A stretch of DNA of 6,691 nucleotides from Candidatus Sediminicultor sextus (GCA_014894735.1 JADBKX010000074.1:1-6691), one strand, 5' to 3'; counted from the first letter of the stretch, positions 1-6,453 are shown. Program-made: numbers and translations. Notes: a model not told the origin generated them from the sequence alone.

Positions 1-744
1 CATACGCAATCCCTGCAAGGTTAAAAAAGGATTGATTTTATCAATTAGCTTACTTTCGTTTCCTATCAATTCCGCCTGGCCGCCGGTAGCTACTACTACA
101 GAATCTTCCCCTAACTCTCTCTTAAACCGTCTAATTAATTCATTAGTTAATCCCAAATAGCCAAAGAACATTCCTGATTGCATTGCGCTAATAGTATTGC
201 TACCTATAGAATGTTTGGGTTTTATTAATTCTATTTTGGGTAGCTTGGCCGTCTTTTCAAACAGAGCTTCTGCTGAAATTTCTATTCCGGGAGTAATCGC
301 CCCACCCAAATAAGCTCCCTCCTTATTAACTGCACAAAATGTAGTGGCCGTTCCAAAATCTACAATTATTACCGGCCCTCCGTATAATTTATAAGCAGCA
401 ATAGCATTGACAATTCTATCTGCCCCCACTTCCTTAGGATTATCTATCTTAATATAAATTTCAGTCTTTATTCCCGGTCCTACAATAATTGGAGATACTT
501 TAAAATAATCCACGGACATCTTTTTTAATATCCAGGTTACCGGAGGGATAACACAGGAAATAACTACTGATTTAATATCTGAAAAGGCTAAATTAGCATC
601 GAGAAGCAAACTCTTAACTAACATTCCATACTCGTCCTCTGTCTTATTCAGATCAGTAGAAATTCTCCAATGGCCTAATAATTTCTCTTCTTTGTATACT
701 CCTATTACCGAATGGGTATTACCTACATCAATTACTAAAATCAT
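1..744 (-). CDS. coaX: Type III pantothenate kinase (CoaX), 3' end cut by window edge
   Basis: CoaX phosphorylates pantothenate with ATP in the cytoplasm, the first step of coenzyme A synthesis. The frame is open to base 1 and gives 248 residues. The family is usually about 255-260 residues, so only a few C-terminal residues are missing. Visible ASKHA-fold motifs, numbered from the ATG at 744, are the phosphate loop DVGNT (6-10), GADR (107-110, whose Asp is the family's proposed catalytic base), DFGTATT (129-135, phosphate and monovalent cation site), GGAITPGI (147-154, pantothenate pocket) and ATGG (219-222). Two tandem ATGs (747 and 744) are possible starts. I chose 744 because GGAGG (756-752) lies 7 bases from it but only 4 from 747, and MILVIDVGNT is the usual family N-terminus. 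The gene follows an ECF S-component gene, but a strong terminator lies between them. No frameshift or lost motif is seen. Confidence 0.96.
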   Translation of the reverse strand, partial: MILVIDVGNTHSVIGVYKEEKLLGHWRISTDLNKTEDEYGMLVKSLLLDANLAFSDIKSVVISCVIPPVTWILKKMSVDYFKVSPIIVGPGIKTEIYIKIDNPKEVGADRIVNAIAAYKLYGGPVIIVDFGTATTFCAVNKEGAYLGGAITPGIEISAEALFEKTAKLPKIELIKPKHSIGSNTISAMQSGMFFGYLGLTNELIRRFKRELGEDSVVVATGGQAELIGNESKLIDKINPFLTLQGLRM

Positions 745-747
745 CAT

Positions 748-757
748 ATCCCCTCCC
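748..757 (-). promoter_or_regulatory. Ribosome binding site of coaX
   Basis: Read on the minus strand, an extended purine stretch GGGAGGGG ends 2 bases before the first of two tandem ATG codons. The GGAGG core (756-752) is 7 bases from the ATG at 744 and 4 bases from the ATG at 747, which favours 744. A TATAAT hexamer sits just upstream (767-762), but I see no -35 partner at 16-18 bases. Confidence 0.75.
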
Positions 758-779
758 TTGAATTATATGCCCTTTTGTC

Positions 780-826
780 ATTCCCGCCTGTCTGCCGTGC
801 CTGCACAGGCAGGCGGAAGCGGGAAT
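780..826. repeat. REP-like GC-rich palindromic element
   Basis: Outer arms ATTCCCGC (780-787) and GCGGGAAT (819-826) are perfect inverted copies. Inside, CCGCCTG (784-790) pairs with CAGGCGG (810-816), and TGCCTG (798-803) pairs with CAGGCA (806-811), so several alternative hairpins are possible. The element is much richer in G+C than its surroundings. The ATTCCCGC...GCGGGAAT form resembles dispersed REP-like intergenic repeats known from many bacteria. That it is multi-copy here is inferred, since one window cannot show it. It lies in the 5' region of coaX, just upstream of the ribosome site. Confidence 0.7.
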
Positions 827-839
827 CTATATTTTTTTT

Positions 840-873
840 AGTGATTCAAAGAACCGTTGTTCCCTGAATCACT
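840..873. repeat. 15-bp-stem hairpin flanked by a T8/A8 tract
   Basis: AGTGATTCA (840-848) and TGAATCACT (865-873) are perfect inverted arms. The inner AAGAAC (849-854) and GTTCCC (859-864) extend the stem to 15 pairs with two G-T pairs in the minus-strand RNA, leaving a 4-base loop. On the plus strand T8 (832-839) precedes the stem, so the minus-strand transcript has A8 after it instead of a U-tract. It is therefore not a classic terminator for the genes here. It may be a leader or mRNA-processing structure upstream of coaX, or a second dispersed repeat. Confidence 0.55.
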
Positions 874-920
874 TTAAATAATTCACAGCGTTCCGCTTAA
901 AATTTTGTAAGCTTAAACAA

Positions 921-960
921 TAAAAATAGAGTAGAGAAGTACTCAACTCCCCTACTCTAT
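921..960 (-). terminator. Rho-independent terminator after the ECF S-component gene
   Basis: In the minus-strand transcript a stem begins 7 bases after the stop codon of the ECF gene. Bases 960-946 pair with 940-926 over 15 pairs, including two G-U pairs, around a 5-base loop (945-941). The outer 9 pairs (ATAGAGTAG with CTACTCTAT) are perfect. A T-rich tail (TTTTTATTGTTT in DNA) follows directly, giving the canonical intrinsic-terminator layout. It should uncouple the transporter gene from coaX, at least partly. Confidence 0.88.
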
Positions 961-967
961 AACTTTC

Positions 968-1495
968 CTAATAGCCAGCTCTTTTTAAAGCTTTAACTAA
1001 TATAAATACCAATAATATTGCTACTACCACTTCCGGAGTACCATGAATTACTGCAATGCTGGCACTTACTTTTAGCGGAAGATATCCTCTTAAGGTAGCT
1101 AATCCCAAAACTCCGATGGTGTTAGTAAGAGTTCCCAAAGCCGCCGCAATAGCACTGTTCTTCCATAAATATTTGTAAGAATAATAAGCCGCTACTCCGA
1201 TAAATATTCTAGGTAAAATAGCGATTAGAGGGTCAGCAAACATGGGGTTAGTGGCATTTAAAAAACTGTAAACTCCGAAGATTAATCCTACTAATGCACC
1301 TACTATTGGACCTTCGAGTATCCCACCTAAAATGGCTGGAATGTGCATAATGGTAGCATTACCAGCAGGAGTAGGAACGGGGATAAATCCTAATCTTGTC
1401 GCTCCCAGGATTATAGCAATTGCACCTAACATACCGGAGATAGCCAATTGTCGGGTAGTAAGTTTAAATCCTGATAAAGCAGAATCTCTATTCAT
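968..1495 (-). CDS. ECF transporter S component, probably for pantothenate
   Basis: This is the membrane substrate-binding subunit (S component) of an energy-coupling-factor vitamin importer, which works with a shared EcfT subunit and two ATPases encoded elsewhere. The 175-residue protein has the usual S-component length and about six hydrophobic segments (roughly 16-33, 52-60, 64-80, 88-108, 114-134 and 147-168) with a basic C-terminus. Helix 1 is rich in small residues, as in S components that contact EcfT. The stretch PVPTPAGNATIMHIPA (39-54), followed by a GGILEGPIVGALVGLIFG-like segment, is characteristic of the broad ECF_trnsprt family (PF12822). The substrate cannot be read from sequence. 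Pantothenate is inferred because the next gene is coaX. GGAGG (1507-1503) lies 7 bases before the ATG, supporting this start. The gene has its own promoter, leader and terminator. Confidence 0.9.
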   Translation of the reverse strand: MNRDSALSGFKLTTRQLAISGMLGAIAIILGATRLGFIPVPTPAGNATIMHIPAILGGILEGPIVGALVGLIFGVYSFLNATNPMFADPLIAILPRIFIGVAAYYSYKYLWKNSAIAAALGTLTNTIGVLGLATLRGYLPLKVSASIAVIHGTPEVVVAILLVFILVKALKRAGY

Positions 1496-1616
1496 TTTTT
1501 CGCCTCCGTTCTAGTTCCGTTATAAGATACTAGACGAAATACTATTAATTTTATTTACTTCTGGTCTTGTTCTCATGCAAGATACAAGCTCTCGGGTAAA
1601 GGCGTATCCTTTACAC
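1496..1616 (-). promoter_or_regulatory. Structured 5' leader with two matching hairpins
   Basis: The predicted untranslated leader of the ECF gene holds three possible stem-loops in transcript order. The first is GTAAAGG/CCTTTAC (1614-1608 with 1602-1596). The second is CTTGT/ACAAG (1588-1584 with 1570-1566). The third is CTAGT/ACTAG (1533-1529 with 1515-1511). The last two have equal 5-bp stems and equal 13-base loops, both beginning ATCTT and ending GA. The third ends 3 bases before the GGAGG ribosome site, so it could affect translation. The layout does not match TPP, THF, preQ1, FMN or T-box consensus that I know. It may be a regulatory RNA or protein-binding leader; the function is unknown. 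Confidence 0.45.
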
Positions 1617-1620
1617 CCAT

Positions 1621-1649
1621 AGTGTAAGATACTTTAATAATTATGTCAA
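1621..1649 (-). promoter_or_regulatory. Sigma-70-type promoter for the ECF S-component gene
   Basis: On the minus strand a perfect -35 box TTGACA (1649-1644) is followed by a 17-base AT-rich spacer and the -10 box TACACT (1626-1621), which matches the TATAAT consensus at four of six bases. Transcription would start near 1614, giving a leader of about 120 bases. The first two bases of the -35 box overlap the outer edge of the inverted repeat 1648-1700. Confidence 0.8.
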
Positions 1650-1700
1650 GTCAAAAAGTTAACCAAAGGTGCCAGGCACCTTTGGTTAACTTTTTGACTT
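1648..1700. repeat. Perfect 26-bp-arm inverted repeat at the regulator stop codon
   Basis: Arms 1648-1673 and 1675-1700 are exact reverse complements around a single central base (1674), with GGTGCC-A-GGCACC at the core and AAGTCAAAAAG at the outer end. The right arm overlaps two bases of the TAA stop of the response regulator gene, and the left edge overlaps the -35 box of the next gene. The transcript would form a very stable hairpin that could end or protect the kinase-regulator mRNA. No proper U-tract follows, so a classic terminator is uncertain. The GGTGCC/GGCACC core resembles palindromes I have seen dispersed in many bacterial genomes, so a mobile repeat is the main alternative. Confidence 0.85.
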
Positions 1701-3027
1701 ACAAATTTATTTGGTATTCTTTAATTTTGTTCTGCAGACTTCTTCGGCTTATTCCTAAAATCTCTGCTGTTTTAGTGCGATTTGCATTATTCTGAATCAA
1801 ATATTTAATAATTAACTCTTTTTCTACATCTTTTAAAGTCCCTTTTTTTTCAATGTATGTTTCTTTGTTTATAAAATTGAAATATTTTTCATCGATTATT
1901 TCGTCTTTTGCCATAATCATACTTCGCTCAATAATATTTTCTAACTCTCTTATATTACCGGGATAATCATAATCCAGCAGTAATTCCATAGCTTTTAAAG
2001 AAACTTTTTCCACTTTCTTATTTAATATTTTATTATATTTAGCGATAAGATGCTCCACAATTAAAGGTATGTCTTCTTTCCTTTCCCTTAAAGGAGGAAC
2101 ATCCACACTAAAGACATTTAGTCGATAAAATAAATCCTCTCTAAACCTTCTTTCTTCTACTTCTTTTTTTAAATCTTTATTGGTAGCAGATAATATTCTT
2201 ACATCAACTTTAATGCTCCTTGAACTTCCAACCCTTTCAAACTCCCTTTCCTGTAAAACTCTAAGTAATTTTGTTTGTATAGAGGGGTCTATCTCTCCTA
2301 TTTCATCTAAAAAAATAGTTCCTCCATTTGCCATTTCGAAACGACCTATCCTCTTGACAATAGCTCCGGTAAAAGAACCTTTTTCATGTCCAAAGAGTTC
2401 GCTCTCTAAAAGGTTTAAAGAGAAAGCTGCGCAATTTACCACTACAAATGGGCCATTTTTATGCAGACTGTTTTTATGTATTGCTCGGGCTATCAATTCT
2501 TTCCCGGTACCACTTTCACCGGTAATGAGCACAGTAGCAGTAGTGGGAGATACGTTTTTCACCATTTCTAAAACTTTATTTATAGCATTACTCTTCCCTA
2601 TTATTTCATCAAAATTGAATCTCTTCTCTTCTTCCTCTCGATAGTAGATGTTTTCCACTTCTAATTCATATTGCTTAATTGCTCTATTAATTATAATTTT
2701 TAGTTCTTCAATATCGAAAGGTTTTATTAAATAATCCAAAGCCCCTAATTTCATTGCTTCCACAGCTTCGGGAATACTCCCATAAGCAGACATCATAATA
2801 ACCGGTAGATTTAAATCATTTTCTCTTATCTTCTTTAAGATTTCTATACCATTTAAACCGGGCATTTTAAGATCTAATAATACTAAACTGTAATTTTCTT
2901 CCTGTAATCTCTTTAGGGCCTCTAAGCCATTATCAGCTTCTTTGATTATAAATCCCTCCGGAGATAATACCCGGGTTAACATTTTTCTTATATTTTGCTC
3001 ATCATCGATTACTAATATTTTCCGCAA
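1699..3027 (-). CDS. Sigma-54-dependent NtrC-family response regulator (ZraR/AtoC-like)
   Basis: This cytoplasmic activator, when phosphorylated by its kinase, oligomerises and uses ATP hydrolysis to open sigma-54 promoters. Its 442 residues follow the full family plan. The receiver domain (about 3-115) has acidic pocket D8-D9, phospho-acceptor D52, S80 and K102. The AAA+ domain (about 140-370) has Walker A GESGTGKE (170-177), a sigma-54 contact loop GSFTGA (217-222, with Ser where Ala is commonest), Walker B FLDEIGE (239-245), FREDLFYR with arginines 296 and 302, and sensor II PGNIREL (356-362). The C-terminal Fis-type helix-turn-helix (about 397-440) contains NRTKTAEILGISRRSLQNK. The start codon is TTG, placed 9 bases after GGAGG. 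It begins 2 bases after the kinase stop, so the two are co-transcribed partners. The targets are unknown, but the upstream degP and Spy-like genes are obvious candidates. Confidence 0.95.
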   Translation of the reverse strand: MRKILVIDDEQNIRKMLTRVLSPEGFIIKEADNGLEALKRLQEENYSLVLLDLKMPGLNGIEILKKIRENDLNLPVIMMSAYGSIPEAVEAMKLGALDYLIKPFDIEELKIIINRAIKQYELEVENIYYREEEEKRFNFDEIIGKSNAINKVLEMVKNVSPTTATVLITGESGTGKELIARAIHKNSLHKNGPFVVVNCAAFSLNLLESELFGHEKGSFTGAIVKRIGRFEMANGGTIFLDEIGEIDPSIQTKLLRVLQEREFERVGSSRSIKVDVRILSATNKDLKKEVEERRFREDLFYRLNVFSVDVPPLRERKEDIPLIVEHLIAKYNKILNKKVEKVSLKAMELLLDYDYPGNIRELENIIERSMIMAKDEIIDEKYFNFINKETYIEKKGTLKDVEKELIIKYLIQNNANRTKTAEILGISRRSLQNKIKEYQINL

Positions 3028-3029
3028 AA

Positions 3030-4784
3030 TTACTTCCCTCCTTTTTGAGGTAGAAAAACAACAAACTTTGTTCCTTCCCCTTCTTTGGATTCAACTTTAA
3101 TCTCTCCCTGATGAGCCTCTACCAGCTTATATACTATAGAAAGACCCAATCCGGAACCCTCATCTTTGGTGCTAAAGAAGGGGTCAAATATTTGAGTAAA
3201 ATCTTTTTCAGGGATACCAATCCCGCTATCTTCAATAATTAATTTTATTGCTGGTTCTCCCTTTAAAAGAATTTTTTCAGTTTTAATTTTGATTTCCCCT
3301 TTGTTGGAGATAGCCTGAATAGCATTAATAATTACATTCATTAAAATCTGCCTTACCTGGTCTTCATCGGCTTGAATTTCAGAAATATCCGGAGAAAGTT
3401 CCGAACTAAAGTTAATCTGCTTATCTTTTGTCTCTAATTTAAACAATTCAGTAATCTTTACTATTAAATCATTTAAAGAAAAACGGGTTAAATTTGGTTT
3501 TTGCAATTTGGCGAAATCTAAAACCTGAACCACTAACTTATTTAATCTATCTACTTCCTGAATAATGGTATTTAAGTCTTCTTTTCTTTCATCAGTCTTA
3601 GAGAATGAATTATAAACAAACTGTGCCAATCCTCTGATTGAACTTAAAGGATTCCTGATTTCATGGGCAATCCCGGCAGATAATTTACCCAGAGCAGCTA
3701 ATCTTTTATGACGTGCTACCTCTTCATTTAGATCCTTGATCTCGGTTATGTCTCTTATCACCGCTACCACACCGGTTATCTCTCCAGATTCATCGGCTAA
3801 AAATGAGGTGTTTAGGTCTAATATTTTTTTCTTTAATCCCTTTTCTTCTAAAATGATTTCCTGAGAAATATTCTTCTTCTCTAAAAGACACTTTTTAAAG
3901 ATAGATTCCCCTAAAATATTTAAATTCAAAACTTCCTGGCAATCTTTGTTTAATACTTCTTCCTTCTTTTTATCAAAAATTTCTTCACTCTTACGGTTAA
4001 AAGTTTTTATATTGCCTCTATTATCTACCGAAATTACCGCATTATCCATAGTCTCTAATAATTTTGAAGTGTATACTTTCATTTCATTCAAGGTCTTTTT
4101 TACGATATAGTTCTCTTGTAATTTAAAAATTACATAAATCCCAAATAACACAAGGGCCATTATAATGCTGTAATTTAAAATTATTCTTTTTCTGGTCTGG
4201 CCCAAGCGATTATAATATCCTTCTAAGTTTATCCCAATCACTAAATAACTATTTCTAATAGGTAATATTTTCCAAATATCTAACTGTTGATTAATATCAA
4301 GATTGAATGGTTTTATTACTTGAAGTATTCTATTACCTTTTTTGTCTTCAGTATTTATAAAATTTATTTTGCCTGGTGTAGGGATTTTTATGGCATTTTG
4401 CCATCTTTCTTCTTCGGTGCTGATTAAAATTGCCCCTTTATCGTTACAAATATCGATATAACTTACCCCGCCTTTTTTTAAAAGCACTAAAATATCTTTT
4501 AAAGTATTTTCATTTAAGATAAACCGGGGGCCAAGGGTTTGGATGGAAAAGGCAATATTTAATCCTTCCGAACGGGCTAATTCCCATAAATAATATCTTT
4601 CTCTTTGTACTTCTTTATAGGTCATAAAACCCAGTAATAGGGTAAGAAGCAAGATAATAATTAAAGCTAATATAATATTTTTTTCCCGAAAAGGTAATGA
4701 CTTAAATATTTTTTGATTTTTCCCTTTTTCCAACTTTATAAACCATTTCTTTATAAATTTTAAATATTTACAAAGACAAGGCAA
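3030..4784 (-). CDS. ZraS/HydH-like membrane sensor histidine kinase
   Basis: This inner-membrane kinase should sense an extracytoplasmic cue and phosphorylate the adjacent NtrC-family regulator. In the 584-residue frame, TM1 is about 36-54. A periplasmic sensor of about 140 residues follows (about 58-198, with a PDC/Cache-like VSYIDICNDKGAIL stretch). TM2 is about 200-221 and a PAS domain about 238-350, starting LLETMDNAVISVD. The HisKA domain has phospho-acceptor H374 in AGIAHEIRNPLSSIRG. The ATPase domain carries N-box NVIINAIQ (483-490), G1 DSGIGIP (519-525), F-box FDPFF (533-537) and G2 GSGLGLS (543-549). No HAMP domain is evident. The HisKA sequence and the partner type suit the ZraS/HydH group. 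The N-terminus is doubtful. The TTG at 4784 has only a weak ribosome site and sits in a hairpin loop. The TTG at 4733 would give 567 residues and also lacks a good site. The frame stays open upstream to 4862 without a standard start codon. Confidence 0.92.
   Translation of the reverse strand: MPCLCKYLKFIKKWFIKLEKGKNQKIFKSLPFREKNIILALIIILLLTLLLGFMTYKEVQRERYYLWELARSEGLNIAFSIQTLGPRFILNENTLKDILVLLKKGGVSYIDICNDKGAILISTEEERWQNAIKIPTPGKINFINTEDKKGNRILQVIKPFNLDINQQLDIWKILPIRNSYLVIGINLEGYYNRLGQTRKRIILNYSIIMALVLFGIYVIFKLQENYIVKKTLNEMKVYTSKLLETMDNAVISVDNRGNIKTFNRKSEEIFDKKKEEVLNKDCQEVLNLNILGESIFKKCLLEKKNISQEIILEEKGLKKKILDLNTSFLADESGEITGVVAVIRDITEIKDLNEEVARHKRLAALGKLSAGIAHEIRNPLSSIRGLAQFVYNSFSKTDERKEDLNTIIQEVDRLNKLVVQVLDFAKLQKPNLTRFSLNDLIVKITELFKLETKDKQINFSSELSPDISEIQADEDQVRQILMNVIINAIQAISNKGEIKIKTEKILLKGEPAIKLIIEDSGIGIPEKDFTQIFDPFFSTKDEGSGLGLSIVYKLVEAHQGEIKVESKEGEGTKFVVFLPQKGGK
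3037..3041 (-). promoter_or_regulatory. Ribosome binding site setting a TTG start for the regulator
   Basis: GGAGG (3041-3037, minus strand) lies inside the last codons of the kinase gene, 9 bases before the TTG at 3027. No ATG or GTG is available in frame near it, and the protein from this TTG starts exactly at the receiver-domain N-terminus (RKILVIDDE). The overlap of the site with the kinase coding end suggests translational coupling. Confidence 0.75.
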
Positions 4785-4796
4785 AGCCGTGTCTTT
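4772..4796. repeat. Hairpin over the kinase start region
   Basis: AAAGACA (4772-4778) and TGTCTTT (4790-4796) are perfect inverted arms. After one mismatch the inner GGC (4780-4782) and GCC (4786-4788) also pair, leaving a 3-base loop at 4783-4785. The candidate TTG start of the kinase (4784-4782) lies in the loop and inner stem. This either hides the start or shows that the true start is downstream and this is intergenic sequence. Confidence 0.5.
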
Positions 4797-4800
4797 CCAT

Positions 4801-4860
4801 TTTTCCGCTTTCGCGAGGGTGAATTCATGAAGAAATCTATTTTTTAACAGGCAGGTCGGC
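4801..4860. repeat. Probable decayed REP-like repeat
   Basis: The stretch contains TTTCCGCTTTCGCGAGG followed by AATCTATTTTTTA (4834-4846) and ACAGGCAGG (4847-4855). The same pieces, with a CCGC/GCGGG core, AATCTATATTTTTTTA and CAGGCAGG, occur in the element at 780-840. I read it as a diverged remnant of the same or a related dispersed element. The match is by eye and partial, so this is weakly supported. Confidence 0.35.
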
Positions 4861-4892
4861 TCTCATGAAAACGGGGGACGCTTGTCCTATAA

Positions 4893-4923
4893 GTAGGGGC
4901 ACGACGATGCATCGTGCCCCTAC
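4893..4923. repeat. 12-bp-arm palindrome GTAGGGGCACGA/TCGTGCCCCTAC
   Basis: Arms 4893-4904 and 4912-4923 are exact inverted copies around a 7-base centre, and the inner CGATGCATCG (4904-4913) is itself a perfect palindrome in an alternative register. It lies 40 bases after the degP stop. GTAGGGGC...GCCCCTAC palindromes are a known type of dispersed intergenic repeat in many bacteria. No U-tract follows on either strand, so it is not a standard terminator, though it could stabilise the 3' end of degP mRNA. Confidence 0.75.
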
Positions 4924-4962
4924 AAATTACTTATTACAATTTTCTTCTGTCTTTGGACTTAT

Positions 4963-6417
4963 TCAGTCAATCTTCTCCACTTTTATCGGTACATAATAAG
5001 TATGTTGATTACGAAAAACCAATAACAGTAGCGTACCTCCTGGTTCTAATTTGTTAATTACTTTTTCCCATTCCACAATAGAAGATACTTCTGTTCGGTT
5101 TGCCTCTAATACTATGTCTTTTGGCTGTAAACCCTTATCATCCGCCGAACTTCCCGGGATTACCTCAGTAATTATCAACCCTTTTACCCAGGGTAATCCC
5201 AGATCCTTAGCAATTTCCGTAGTAACTGACTCCACTTTTAATCCAGTTTGTACTGAAAATACTTTTTCTTTAGGAGATTCACTACCTTCTACTTCCACAG
5301 TAGGCATCTCACCTATTTTTACTACAAAGGAAATTGTTTCACCATTTCGCACAATTTCGATATTTGCTTCTTTCCCAATCTCTATATTTCCTATTTTATT
5401 TTGAAGTTCTTCAGGAGAATTTACCTCTTCATTATTCACTTTCTTAATTATATCCCCTGTTTTTATCCCGGCTGCTTCTGCTGGACTATTTTTAACCACA
5501 TCTCCCACTAAAACACCTTTAGCTTCCGTTTGGTTAAATTGTTTGGCAATTTCTGGAGTAACTTCTTGAATATATACACCTAACCATGATCTTAGTACTT
5601 TGCCAAAATTAATTAAATCATCTATATTTTTCTTGGCGATATTTACAGGAATAGCAAATCCAATGCCCTGAGCAAAAGGAATAATTGCTGTGTTTATTCC
5701 CACAACTTCTCCTTTGGTATTGAGTAACGGACCACCACTATTCCCAGGATTTATAGCCGCATCAGTTTGAATAAAATCTTTATATACATGTCCTTCTGCG
5801 CCTGCAGGAATAGAACGGCCCTTAGCACTAACTACGCCCATGGTTACAGTTTGTTGAAGTCCATAAGGGTTACCAATGGCGACTACAATTTCTCCTACTC
5901 TTAATTTATCTGAATCACCCAAAGCAACCAGAGGTAAATTATCTGCTTTTATCTTTACAATTGCCATATCTGAAGTTACATCTGAACCAATTACTTCTCC
6001 GGTAAATTCTCTCCCATCAGAAAGAGTAACTTTTATCTTATCAGCATTGTGGACTACATGTTCATTGGTAATGATATATCCTTCTTGGTTAATAATAAAC
6101 CCGGAGCCAGTGCCTCTTTGAGGAATTGTTCTGGTATTCTCATTAAATTGGTCTCCAAAAAAACGCCCGAACATAGGATCATTAAAAAAAGGATTTTGAG
6201 TTTCTAATACTCTTACTGTATCTATATTAACTACTGCTGGACCGTTTTTTTCTGCAATATCTGCAATACTATTACTAAAAGATTCTAGAGCCAAATAAGA
6301 ATTAGTTTGTTCGGCTTCTGCGCTTACACTACCTACCCAGCTTAAACAAAGAAGAAAGACTAAAGCTGTGGCAAGAATCATATTTCTATTTGTTTTTATT
6401 AATTTTATTTTCATCAT
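4963..6417 (-). CDS. degP: DegP/HtrA-family periplasmic serine protease with two PDZ domains
   Basis: This is a Do-family endopeptidase that degrades or refolds damaged proteins in the periplasm. From the ATG at 6417 it has 484 residues, normal for the family. A basic N-terminus and hydrophobic stretch (about 13-32) end in a likely signal peptidase I site VSA-EA (cleavage near 33-34) with no lipobox. The trypsin-like domain carries the complete triad: H120 in TNEHVV, D150 in SDMAIV and S227 in GNSGGPLL. PDZ1 spans about 274-369, starting SWLGVYIQEV, and PDZ2 about 386-479, containing VKGLIITEVIPGSSAD. An in-frame GTG at 6435 would add six residues (MRRKYK), but it overlaps the GAGGAG ribosome site (6433-6428), so ATG 6417 is preferred. 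The gene lies between a Spy/ZraP-like gene upstream and a ZraSR-like two-component pair downstream. Shared envelope-stress control is inferred. Confidence 0.95.
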   Translation of the reverse strand: MMKIKLIKTNRNMILATALVFLLCLSWVGSVSAEAEQTNSYLALESFSNSIADIAEKNGPAVVNIDTVRVLETQNPFFNDPMFGRFFGDQFNENTRTIPQRGTGSGFIINQEGYIITNEHVVHNADKIKVTLSDGREFTGEVIGSDVTSDMAIVKIKADNLPLVALGDSDKLRVGEIVVAIGNPYGLQQTVTMGVVSAKGRSIPAGAEGHVYKDFIQTDAAINPGNSGGPLLNTKGEVVGINTAIIPFAQGIGFAIPVNIAKKNIDDLINFGKVLRSWLGVYIQEVTPEIAKQFNQTEAKGVLVGDVVKNSPAEAAGIKTGDIIKKVNNEEVNSPEELQNKIGNIEIGKEANIEIVRNGETISFVVKIGEMPTVEVEGSESPKEKVFSVQTGLKVESVTTEIAKDLGLPWVKGLIITEVIPGSSADDKGLQPKDIVLEANRTEVSSIVEWEKVINKLEPGGTLLLLVFRNQHTYYVPIKVEKID

Positions 6418-6427
6418 TTTATATTTT

Positions 6428-6433
6428 CTCCTC
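6428..6433 (-). promoter_or_regulatory. Ribosome binding site that decides the degP start
   Basis: GAGGAG (6433-6428, minus strand) precedes tandem ATG codons at 6417 and 6414 with 10-13 bases between. The upstream in-frame GTG at 6435 is part of this purine block and has no ribosome site of its own, so it is unlikely to be the start. Confidence 0.7.
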
Positions 6434-6453
6434 ACTATAAAAATAAGTTGTAT

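Noticed and set aside
762..767. TATAAT as a coaX promoter -10 box
   Set aside because: No -35-like hexamer lies 16-18 bases upstream, and the implied start would leave almost no room for the ribosome site.
1496..1616. TPP, THF, preQ1 or guanidine riboswitch upstream of the ECF gene
   Set aside because: The conserved core sequences of these classes are absent. Two hairpins in tandem recall mini-ykkC, but the loops are 13 bases and lack the ACGR tetraloop.
2180..2644. Plus-strand open frame of 154 codons
   Set aside because: It lies antisense within the AAA+ domain of the response regulator, shows no recognisable domain, and is a shadow of the real gene. The same applies to plus-strand frames at 1332-1514, 5051-5404, 5876-6121 and 6448-6630.
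4768..4800. Ten-codon frame from the ATG at 4800 as a leader peptide or frameshifted kinase start
   Set aside because: It ends at a TAA almost at once, has no good ribosome site, and the encoded peptide does not suggest an attenuator.
4893..4923. GGCACG-containing stretch as a sigma-54 promoter for the kinase operon
   Set aside because: The GG and GC dinucleotides do not fall at -24/-12 spacing on the minus strand, and the plus-strand near-match is one base short and points the wrong way. The bases are fully explained by the 12-bp-arm palindrome.
6418..6435. GTG at 6435 as the degP start
   Set aside because: It overlaps the GAGGAG ribosome site used by the ATG at 6417 and has no ribosome site of its own.
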